From assembly GCA_030761205.1 (NCBI GenBank), contig JAULJL010000041.1, positions 1,870,001 to 1,934,000 on the forward strand: a stretch of DNA of 64,000 nucleotides. The letters run 5' to 3'. Below are positions 12,361 through 23,400 of this stretch, piece by piece (position 1 is the stretch's first letter; each line of letters begins with the position of its first letter). The notes beneath the pieces are model-generated. The model worked only from the letters and a program-made list of their open reading frames with translations, did not search any database and was not told the origin of the DNA. A program made the translations under genes and the position numbers. The stretch is from Fremontodendron californicum (taxonomy: Eukaryota > Streptophyta > Magnoliopsida > Malvales > Malvaceae).

Positions 12361-14187
12361 TTTTATTAAATAGAATTGGATTGATTATAGATCAGACGGG
12401 ATTATTCAGATTCGTGTCAGATTTAAAAACTTTAATCCTAACACAATGAAAAAACAATTAAGTTGGTAATGGTATATATACTAAATCATTTAAAACAATA
12501 TGACTTAAGTTTAGAATAATTAACTTAATCCCAAAACCACAAGCATCTAACCAAACAAATAAAACCATATCATTAGTTTTTTTCTTAAAAAAACATGCAT
12601 CGATCTCATTCTCACCCACATGCATGCTAAAAAAAAAAAAACAAGAAGAAGAAGAAGACATGATAAGATGTGAAAAAATTAAAATAAATAAATAATAAAG
12701 AAAAAAAAAGAGTTTGGAAGATGCTCCCAAAATCCAAGAATGCTGGGGGAAGGGGGCAAAGGCCAAAGGCTTTTTCTTGGAGTTGGAGACGACAGCAAGC
12801 AAAGTCATAACAACCGTCTTAGTTCAATGGATGAAGTGTGCGTGAAGACTGTCAACGCAGGCGCGTCATACACACACGCTGATAATGATGGGTGAGATTC
12901 ATTTTACATCATTTTCATTGTGATGCCTTTGTTCCACTAGCTAACTACTTTGTATGGTGCATCGAATGTGAACCGACCTCACTATCCCACGCGCCTATTA
13001 TTTTTTTCTCAAGAAAAACAAAAATTCGTAATAAGAAATTCAATTTTTTTCTGTAAAACTTATAATAAAAAGAGATAAATAAATTGTCCGATCCAATGTC
13101 TCATATTTCTTAAGAGTCATATATTTGAGATAAAATTAGTACATATTTTGTTAACGTGTATTTTAAAGATATTTTTTTAAAATTATTATAATATAATAAT
13201 ATTTTCGTATTAAAATTTAAAATTGTAAAACAAATTATCAACTGTTGTATTTAATATAATAATAATATAACTATAACTATTATATCAACTAATCTTAAAA
13301 AGCGTTAATAAAAATACTCATTAACAAAATCCAATTAATAGAAGATTACACTATGTTAGAATTTAAGATTATTTACTATAGAAACTACTAACTGTAACTA
13401 TTGAGCCTATCACATTTTTTTTTTGCCAATAGCATGTAATTTATTAATGTCTAAGTCTCTATTTTCTTTTCTATAAAATTCGAGATAAATAGGTTGCTTT
13501 CAAATCTCTAAATCAAGAAAAATATGTGTCTTTATCTTCTAAGATCAAACATTTACAATAACATCAATGAAAAGTCGCGATAATTTGAATCCAAAATTAT
13601 TTATTGTCGAGATGAAATGAATTTTTTTTTGTTTTGTTTGGTATAAAGGAGGTGGCAGTTTAAGATAGAAGAATGGATTGTAGATGTTGAAATTCGAATT
13701 TCAGATCTGTCGGATGTCACTTTTTAAAAGTGATTATATGAATCAATTAGGTTAAATCCTGATTCGAAATAGAATAAATTTTAACATGGAGAATTAACAG
13801 TATTGGTGCCTAATTTCTACTATTTACTAAAATTATTTTGGTTGATTTGGTTTAGAAGTTCAAAGAGGATTCCCTATCCCTCTCATGAAACTGCTCACAA
13901 TCAAAGCTTTGAATGCGTGGATCATTTTAGTTCTAACTTCCCTTGTGTTTTGTATCAATTATCAAACATTGGAACATGGACATTTATTTGACTAAAGTTG
14001 GAACTGGTTTGTGCAAGATTCATGTGTATCCATGTTTCAAGAGTATTACATGTTAATTGTGACATTTGAAATTAAAGCCTCTCTTATTCATGATATTGAA
14101 ATAACTTATGTATATTGTTTTTTTTTTTTTTTTTAATTTTAAAATTTATATTTAGTACACGGCTAATGCATCATTCAAATATATCAG
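12361..14187. other. AT-rich intergenic DNA, no gene seen
   Basis: The open frames at 12458-12808 (minus) and 13803-13991 (plus) are rich in F, S and K in low-complexity DNA and match no family I know. A moderately GC-rich stretch at 12740-12980 could be regulatory or a gene remnant, but shows no clear signal. Confidence 0.4.
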
Positions 14188-14197
14188 ACAATAATCA

Positions 14198-14619
14198 ATG
14201 TTAAAAACCTGATCGGAGGTCGAACGGTCAGACTTCGATTTTCGATTCAACCGATTCAATCGGTTGGACCGGCCGGTTCGATAAAACTCATTTTTTAAAT
14301 ATTTAAACACTAAATAAACACTAAATATATATTAAATATAGTTAATAATTAACAAAAACACGAATTTGGCTTAATGGTATGGTCTTAAATTTAATACTAA
14401 GAGGTTAGATGTTCAAATCTTAATTATAAATAAAATTTTTGAAAAAAAAACATATAAAACCGATTTTTTACTGGTTCAATCCGGTTTTTAACCGATTGAA
14501 CCGGTTCTTTATCGGTTCAATACAAATCCGATTCTAATATATCCTCCGAATCGAATTGACCACCGATTTTTTGTTCAACCGGTCCAACCGATCGATCCGG
14601 TCCGATTTTTTAATCACTA
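14198..14619. mobile_element. Foldback MITE with tRNA-like core, 10-bp target duplication
   Basis: A 422-bp non-coding element whose arms consist of inverted phrases around CGGTTGAACC and GGACCGG. It is flanked by the perfect 10-mer ACAATAATCA at 14188-14197 and 14620-14629. Duplications of nine to ten bases point to a Mutator-like origin. In the middle (about 14360-14430) is a tRNA-like segment with an A-box-like GCTTAATGGTATGG and a weak B box. The same arrangement recurs at 48253 and 62439. Confidence 0.75.
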
Positions 14620-14720
14620 ACAATAATCATTACTTGCCATCACATATTTTTTTTTGTCATTTTAATTAATAAGGTGATAAATTGTGATTCATTGGTGAAA
14701 TCTAGAATCATATATCTATA

Positions 14721-17441
14721 CACTACAAACAAATTGCCATTTACTGACGGTCCAAAAACCGTTGGTAAAAAACAAAAATCCGTCGTTATAAGTCCGAAAA
14801 TCCTATACCGACGGTCAAAATGGCTATTCCGACAAAAATTTAAGCGTCGGTAAAACACTTGTCGGTATAGACCTATACCAACGAAAAAGTGATCGTCGAA
14901 ATAGGGTGTATAGTCTATACTGACGGTTGTAGGCGTCATTAATGTTATCTCCGTCAGTATAGATACTGTTGAGTTAGTTAATTTAACTTTTGTCTATACC
15001 GACAATAAGGTCCATCAGTATAGGGTCTAATTGTTAAATATGTAATTAATTGTATGGAGACAGTAAGATCCGTTGGTATAGGGTCTAATGTTTAAAATGT
15101 AATTAAACCTATACCGACGACTTATTGATATATGTTTTGTCGGTATAGCGTTTAAAGCGTCGATAAAAATAAAATTTTACTATATTTTCAATTACTAAAA
15201 TTGAATTATTTATAATCCTAATCCAATATATTTCACATAAAATAAAAGCATCTTAAGACGAAAAAACAAAACATTTAATAATATTAAAAATAAAATTACA
15301 AATAAATTGTTTTAATTATATCCCTTTCACAAACTAAATAGTCACCAACTGAAACAAGCCCTCCAGTTGATGGATCTACTAGAACTAGCTTCAACAGTCC
15401 TTGATACATGACTTCTGAGAAATCAAGATACATGACTTCCTTTACCTTTGCCTAAATTCAGCAATTTCACACCACTTAGAAACATAGTTCATATATAAGG
15501 AACAAAAAATATAGTAAAACTAAAATGAAAAAAAAAAAAAAAAAAAAAAGATACCTGCTGATAAAGACATCTCTGCAGCAAAGCACTCAACTCCTGAAAG
15601 AGATCTCCCCCCATGCATGCTGCAAGGTATGTCAGTTGCTGGCTGCAGCTGGCTTGGCTTGATGAGTCTTGGAAGAAAACAAGCTATCCCCGGTCCTTAG
15701 GCTGCTTCTCTACCAGTATAAGATCAATAATAGAATTTGTTACTGCAAGAAGAACTGTAAACACAGCCTTTCGCACAACAAAAATATTATAATCCTGAAA
15801 TGTCGAAACAAACAATTAAAGTAGAAGCATTCTACAAATGAGGCAAAGAGATCCATCCAAAATTGATCTTCAGTATCACAGATCACTGACCAGAAATTGA
15901 AACATAAATACTAATCGTGATTGCAAATTACTATTTATATTTATTTATTTATTCTCTAATTAAAGTTAAACCAATTTTTCAACAGGGCCATTATAACATC
16001 AGAGGTTTTGATGCACCATTTTTGTCCCACTTCTGAAAGAAAGCTCATTAAACTTAATTCTAACTTAATTCTAGCAGGTTTTAAGTGGAATACACGCCAA
16101 CCTCGGATGTTCCAACAAAACCCTCAAAACGTTTCCAATTCAAAGATTAACATAAAAAAACACATCAAGCATAAAACTAGGAAAGCACAACATTTCCCTT
16201 TTGTAAACTAATTGCTTTTGTGTCACTCTCCTTCTGCAAGACAGATCAAGCAATTTTTCCATTCATGGAAGGAAGGCAGATGATATGATGTCCCCGAATT
16301 GATTGTAATACCTAATTAACTAGGATTCCATAATAAATTATGTAAGTTTTGGCAGTAGCCATCCTAAACCGTTCTAAGATGATAGATGGACAGCTCAATA
16401 GATAGACAGATATGCCATCCATAAAAGAGTAATAACTCAAAGTTCACTAGGAACTAGGAAGTGGAAAAGCCAAATAAATCTCCTACATACTGAATTCTTC
16501 TCCCAAATTATTAGAGGCTAGAAACTTAGGTTGAACTTTTAGCAGGAAAAACCACCAAGAAAGTTTTTAGGTATCGAGAAAAAAATTGTACCTTTTGAAG
16601 TCATCATCAGATTTGTGATGCCTTGGCCAACAAGACCACATCCAAACCCTACTGAGCCATACAATACACCTTGGATCCAGAATAAGCCAACAAATAATCT
16701 AACAACATAAAATATGCTCCTTGCTCTTCTTTTTTTTTTTTTTTTGAGGAAATGCAAAGAGTCATTGATTACTCAGCAATGCGTGCCTTGTAAAATATGT
16801 CGCAATCCGTTGTTTCACTGAGAATTTACATCCTGGTCTTTCAGCTTCAAAAACACTGCAAGAGCAGAATAGTTTACTGTGAAATTAAATTTTTGTCACC
16901 CATTTAAACCATTCAGCAAAGTATAAAGATAAAGTTGGAACTAGATAGAAGGAAAGAAAAGCAAATAAAACAAGAGAAGAGAAGAGCAAATGAAGTTTTA
17001 TTTATTTATTTTTTTATCTAAACAACAAATATCTTAAGCATGAATTAATCTACTCTAGTATCAATCAGCGAGAACATCTCCCAAGGAACAAACTAAAAAA
17101 GGTACAATTAAAATAAAGCATCAAATAAGAGTTTGGAATTTCATAGAACATAAACTGTTGATATGTGATGATGAGCTGCTAGGAAGAGCAGAACAAGCAT
17201 GTTATAAGTGCCCAAATAAACCTCTGGATGCAGATGATCGACCAAAACGAGCATATGGTGCTAACATACCAACCAAAAGATCAGCAAGGTACAACTCAAA
17301 CTCTGACCAAAAATCCTTTCCTCTTTTCTTCATTTCCGCAAATGTTGCACACCAAGAATCGATTACTATATCTGCATCATGGCAAATCAAACAAAGAAAA
17401 GAAGAAATCAAAAGTGCAAAACTTAAAGCACCCTGAAACAC
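14721..17441. mobile_element. CACTA (En/Spm-type) transposon, left part
   Basis: The terminus at 14721 reads cactacaaacaaattgccat, the inverted partner of the end at 2447. About 460 bp of subterminal DNA follow, with many ACCGACGG, CGTCAGTATA and CGTCGGTA motifs in both orientations. Inside lies a RETICULATA-RELATED gene fragment. I could not find the opposite TTGTAGTG end, so the right boundary given is only the last segment tied to the captured gene. No transposase seen. Confidence 0.65.
16592..17371 (-). pseudogene. RETICULATA-RELATED (DUF3411) gene fragment
   Basis: Two exon-like pieces on the minus strand match plant RETICULATA-RELATED proteins, chloroplast-envelope membrane proteins linked to leaf development. 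Piece 17371-17202 follows an AG acceptor and reads CATFAEMKKRGKDFWSEFEL, then YLADLLVG joined directly to MLAPYARFG. Family members usually have about nine more residues between these two, so a small deletion between GTTGG repeats is likely. The frame stops at 17202-17204. Piece 16669-16592 reads VLYGSVGFGCGLVGQGITNL and ends at a GT donor. An eroded remnant of the next exon may lie near 15690-15800 but carries a stop. The usual N-terminal exons are missing. It is a non-functional captured copy, probably carried by the CACTA element. Confidence 0.65.
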
Positions 17442-18973
17442 TCAGCATAAACTGCAATTGACAGAGAACAACAACTACAAATTTCACTATTTCAGTACAC
17501 TACAGATAGGCTTATCAGGATACTCACAGCACCAAGGCATGCATATGGTTAATGTTAATGGTCAGTAAGTACTTCTGCAGTACTAGAACATGGGTTCATA
17601 TGGAAAACTTTGAGAAAGCATTTTCATTTACCTAATCCTGTTAATTAAATAAAAATTGCCCTCAACAAACCTCTGTTCCAACTTTTGAAAAGAAATTAAG
17701 GATCTGCTAGCATTCGGTTCCGAAGCATGGAGCAGTATTTCATTAAAAAGCTAAGTGACCAAATCGATCCCTGCCAATCAAAAAGGCAAAAAATGAGTAT
17801 AAAACATCCTACTCATAAAAATTGATAAATTCCATTAACTGCACTGCAGACATAAAACAGAGGAAAAGCAGGAAACTAACTAGAATCAACACATTCCAGC
17901 CACTTTTCATCCTTTAATTTAACTAATCCAAAATTTTAAAGTATTTTTTGCCCCTAAGAATATTGTTGTTCCTGAATAAACACTATGATAAGTAAATCTA
18001 CTATTGTTCAATATCAAATGAAGCGAATTCCTCTATTTAGTTGCTTTTGTATAAGCAATTATATATATCCAATAAAACCTCTTGCTCAACTAATTTAACT
18101 CAAAATAAAATTATATGTATGAAGTCATAAAATATTAATTCAAAATAAAATAATCAATTAGGTAAGGAACGGGCTCAAAAGCATAGTTCAGTTCATGAAC
18201 ATGTCCATACCAACTAATTTAGAGCCCATCTCTACTTATTAACGGTTTTTTTAATAAAAAAAATAAAAAATGAGCCTGGCTGTTGAATATGGCAGCAAAT
18301 CCAAATTGGAAATAGGCTTTTTTTTATTTGTATTAAATTTTGTAACTTAATTTAAAAAATTATTATTTCATACACTGCTAATAAAATTTTTAAATTTTAC
18401 AAATTAAATTAAAAAATTATCACATATTTTTATTTTATTGTATTAATTTTTGAATATATTATTACGGTTTATTTATATGTCAATCCTTTAATCTCGATTG
18501 TAAAATTTAAAATTTTCAATTATATTGTATTAAATAATTTTTTTAACTTAAATGATCAAAGGTAAAGTCGCAATTATTTAAAATTGAAAAGTAATCAAAA
18601 TTGTAAAGTGATCAGTTCTATTTTGATTGATTGGTTGTTATAAACAATGTTATTTTTGCTACTTATTTTTTTATTGTTTGTATACAACCTCTTAAAAAAT
18701 TGTTACGGTATTAACTCAAATGGTAAAATATAAAGCTATTATTGATAAAATTTTTATTTTTATTTTTTAGCTAAATTTTCCAAATTAAAATAATATTTTT
18801 ATGAAGTCTTTAAATATATTATTTTCCAAATTAAATAATATGCATGTCACGTAAACTACAACATGAACATTAGGTCAATGTTAACAAAATTATTTGAAGA
18901 AAGAATTAAAATTAAATTATTTTAAAAAGTTAAGAACTCAAATAGAACGATTCAAATATTAGAAACTAAAAAG
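17442..18973. other. AT-rich intergenic DNA, no gene seen
   Basis: The part up to about 17900 may be introns or flank of the captured RETICULATA-RELATED fragment. From 18050 it is almost pure A/T with no recognisable feature. The missing end of the CACTA element should lie somewhere here but was not seen. Confidence 0.4.
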
Positions 18974-19373
18974 ATTAATATGTAAATTGGCTCCCAAATT
19001 ATATATTTTTTTATGATTTGGTACTTAAAGAAACAGAATTTATAATAAGTTATTTGAATTTGTATTCCATCAACAGATTACTCTCAATAGGCTAATGCCG
19101 TTACATGAAATGCTGATGTGACATGATTGACTAATACTAATTCGCCATGTGTCAGGTCAATTATTTTTTCTGAATGCTGATGTGACATTGACCTAATGCA
19201 TGACGATTTAATATTGATCAATTAAGTCACATCAACATTTTACGTAACAACGTTAATCCATTGGGTCAACTTGCTTGACATAAATAAAATTTAAGTACTT
19301 GATTTTAAAATTCTTTCTTTATATATCAAATCATTAAAAAGTATATAATTTGGGGCCAATTTACATATTAACT
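18974..19373. mobile_element. MITE with TAATATGTAAATTGG inverted ends
   Basis: A 400-bp non-coding element starting ATTAATATGTAAATTGG and ending with the inverted phrase CCAATTTACATATTAA. The interior is closely related to the copy at 20905-21281, including the shared GTGTCAGGTCAA core. Confidence 0.7.
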
Positions 19374-19607
19374 CAAACTAAAATAAAATGCTCTTTTATT
19401 TTGGATTAAATTGGTTGATCTTTTTCTTTATTCGTTAATTTTTCATTTATTTTACTCCTTTGATAATCTCCTTTTTATTGCTAATTACTTTTTAGATTCT
19501 TTTCTTCTGATTTAAGTTAATTCAATATCAAGTAATTATGTTGTTATTTTTTCTTCTCAGGCTCTACGTGACAGCTTCCTATTTTCTTGTCCATTTAGAC
19601 TTCTTTA

Positions 19608-20074
19608 GGGTCCTTTGTTTTACAAAAAAAAAAAAAAAAGATTTTTGAATAATTATATATATATATATTCATGTTTGTTTTACTAAAAATAGTTTGAGTC
19701 AACAAAAAAATAATCTTATTTTTAAAAAAAAAGATGATTTACACTTTTGAAAAACGTAAAACATTTTTGGAAGCAAAGTAAAAAGGATTGATCTTAAGTT
19801 TAAAATTTATCCCTTTTTGAATCAAAGTAAAAAATGATAGATCTTTTACATAAGGAAACGATCTCCTGAGAGGATAAAAGTTAAAAGAAAAGCAACAAAT
19901 GTTTGATCTTTTAATTGTAGAGATTGGTCCTGTTTTATATTATTGCAGATTTTTTTGTAAAACTGTCAAATAACCAAAAATATTTTACACAAAATCATTC
20001 AAATAAAAAAAATACCAATTTTTTAAAAAATTTATTTATTTTTCGAAAACCATTTTGCGCGAAACAAACGGAAC
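19608..20074. mobile_element. PIF/Harbinger-type MITE
   Basis: Starts GGGTCCTTTGTTTTAC and ends with the inverse of GTTCCGTTTGTTTCGC. It is flanked by TTTA on both sides, consistent with the three-base TWA target of PIF/Harbinger. Non-coding, about 467 bp. The termini resemble those of the larger element at 41558-42849. Confidence 0.6.
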
Positions 20075-20229
20075 TTTAGTACATGTCAATTTTTATTTCC
20101 ATTTTACTTTTGTGCTCTTGAAAGGTGGAGAAATTGGATTGGCAAAACTTGATTCATTCACTTTAAGAATCAATATTCAACAGGTAGAATCAATATTCAA
20201 AATATTAAATCCTATGTTATTGAGCTTTT

Positions 20230-20400
20230 TTTTAAAAAAAAATACTTATATTCAATATTTATGTTCAACACATATTTAAATATGGATATTAAATATGATT
20301 TTTCAAATATATAAAAAAATATATATATATTTTTAAAATTTAAATATACAATATTGAACATATATCTATATCCGACACTCATTCTGAGTGCAGGTAACAT
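20230..20400. mobile_element. Eroded MITE of the GCTATGTTACTC family
   Basis: Contains TCCGACACTCATTCTGAGTG and ends in GGTAACATAG, matching the inner and terminal phrases of the better copies at 56943, 59187 and 59863. The left part is badly decayed. It lies just downstream of the GLR stop codon. Confidence 0.45.
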
Positions 20401-20495
20401 AGATTAAATCCAATAATTTCTTGGACTTAATGCAAATGATTAATACAGTACTAGCTGTTGAGTAATATTCGGAAATTGGAACTTATTGATGAAAG

Positions 20496-23400
20496 TTAGA
20501 GCTCATTTATCGTGTGGTTGTGATGAGAGAAGAGAAATGTGAGCCACATCCAAATTAATCCTCTACCCATCAGCATTCTCTGGCTCATGTAGCTCTGCCA
20601 AAGCTTTTTCAACAGACGAATGACTGTTATTAACAACGCAGCTGCCGAAGCACCTCCCGATAGAATGAACAAACCTGCAAAGGGCCCTGGTCCAATTCCT
20701 CGGCTGCTAACAATTTCATCAGATTTTAAACTTGAACAATCTGAGGGTAAAAGCATATCTTCCTCCTTTCCCTTCAATTTCCCTGCCTCCTTTAACTCAA
20801 GAATTGCTTCTGACATCTCTAAAGCCAATGGAGAACCCCTTGGAAACACCTATATTAGCATAAGAAAATGTCTTAACCTCCAAAGTTACCAACAAAAAAC
20901 AAAAGGTTTAATATGTAAATTGGTCCGAACTATACATCTTTTAACAATTTGATACCTAAAAAAAATCACAATCATGTACCTAAACTTGTATTTTATTAGC
21001 AAATTACTCCAATGGACTAACGTCATTACATAAAATGCCTACATGACATGGTTGACCAATACTATATCGTCACGTGTCAGGTCAAAAAATTTTCTAAATG
21101 CTGACGTGACATTGACTTGATAGGTAATGAATAATGATTTAATACTGGTCAATAGCGGCATTAGTCCATTGAATTAATTTGCTTGACGAAAATAAAATTT
21201 AGGTATCCGACTGTGAATTTTTTTTTAGATACTAAATCGTAAAAAGATCTATAATTCAGGGACTAATTTGCATATTAACCCAAAACAAAAGACTAACTAA
21301 AAGCATGAACTAATGAAGATCAAGAAATGCTTGTATTACAAATCCAAAGCTGCCTAGATTAAAAACGGGTCCTGATTTTGTAAAGCCCTCTCTGCAGTAT
21401 TTTGCAAGGAAAAGTTTGGCGTCAGGAGTCAAAAGGAATGCGGCCTTTATGTTTCCACTTGATAGAGCTTCGGAATAGTCATCAATAGAAGTGAGGTTTC
21501 TGATATTCTTTGGCTTGAATCCCAAATTTTTCTCTAAAAACGAGACAGTTAAAGGATTTCCATCACAAGCAATAGCTGCATTTGTCCTCTTGAGTGAATA
21601 AATATTTAAGTCAGATTGCACAACTTGTGAACTTGTTACTATAGAACCAAGACTCGCAGTAAAGGTCGTGGTGACAATCAGGGTCAGCATTAGCCAGGGA
21701 ACCAGCAGAAAATAAGACAATCTGTTCCTTGGTCCTGCAAATAAAAAGAAATTGTAAATCGTAAAAGGCTATGTTACTCGGATTCGGAACGAATGTCAGA
21801 TACGGACATGTGTTCAACACGGATATGTTCAATTCTTTTCAAGTTTTTTCATATATTTAGAGGATCATACCTCCATATTCCATATTTCATATTCATATCC
21901 GAATATGTGTTAGACACGAGTATTTTAGGAAAAATGACAATTATTGAAGAGGAAGAAAATAAATAGACAAGTTTGTATGATCATCTTACTATGTTCATTG
22001 AAGAGGAAAGCGAAAGGGAAGCAGAAGACAGCTTCAACTTGTCTGCTAGCAGTAGCTGGTGAATCTGCAGATTCGTTATTTGGGGTTCTATGTTCAATTA
22101 ACCAGATAACAAAACCAGTGAAGACAGTCATGGCAAACATACACAGCCACATCTCTCGAGTAAAGGGGCTCATATACCACAAAACTTGATTCAATTCATT
22201 GCCTTTTTTCTTTACCACCATCATCAATCTTACTTCTGCATAGGGCTGTGAGTATTCTACAAGATGGGACCTTTTTGCTGTAATTATTATACCGCCAAAA
22301 GCTGCATCAAAAGTCTTTACCATACAGTACATAGAAAATCTCATCAGTTCTACTCTTGATTTTATTTGTTATGTTATAATCTTTGTTGGCTGAAGAACAT
22401 AGATTAGTTGAAAAAGAGAGTTTTAGGACAGTGAATGCTTATTTTTTATGTTACCGCACTCAGATGAGTATCAAATATAAGTACATGTACTATTAAGATA
22501 TGTTCAATTTTTTTTGAAATTTTTTCATATATTTAGAGGATTATACCATCATATCCATGTCCGAATATATGTCGGACATAGGTATCGAACACGAATACTT
22601 TAAGAAAAATGAAGAATCCTGATAACATAGTTTATTTTTAAAAATTCGATTTGCCTTTAATTATTATTAGTATTATTTTTTTGGTATTTGAGATTGCCAG
22701 AGTTGAATCACTGAACTAAGACCGTGTTGCAGTAAAGAGAATATTGTTCAGGTAGAGTTTCCCAAAAGGTAACATTAGATTAAGTACTGTAATGCTGTTC
22801 AAATTATTTCAGTGAATGTCTATCATTGTTTGGCTCAGCATGAAATTGTAGAAGTTGGAAGGCGCTTTAAAAAACTGAGCTGAACAAACACTAAATTCTT
22901 ATATCTCCTATGATAATCTAAATCTGCTCAAGGATTGTATAGTCGGTCTGACCCGACAGACCCGATTTATATTGAGTTGGGCCTGAAAAGAGATATTTAT
23001 AATTCGGATCGACCCGACTCGACCCGAATCATTGTTTAATTAATAAAAATATTTTTTATTTAAATTTAATTATAAAAATATTAATATAAAAAAAATTTAA
23101 AATTTGTTATTATTATGTTAATGATAAACCAGGTCGATTCAGACCCGCCCAAGATCAGATCTGAATAAAAAAAATGAAAAAATTCTGGGCCACAGCCCGG
23201 CCCGTCTCATGAACCTAATTAAAATCATCTTTACAGGGGAAGAAAACAAATAAAAGCTGGAAGAGGATGGATATATATACTGACCTTGCGAGCAACTTCC
23301 TCCATCAATTGATCACAAGAGCCATAAAATAGAAGAAATGTATAAGTGAAACGGTAGGGCAGAACTTCAGTAGCTGCTTTAAAAACATGGGTCGAAAACC

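Noticed and set aside
12458..12808. A 116-codon minus-strand frame
   Set aside because: Rich in S, F and K from homopolymer runs; no recognisable domain or conserved motif.
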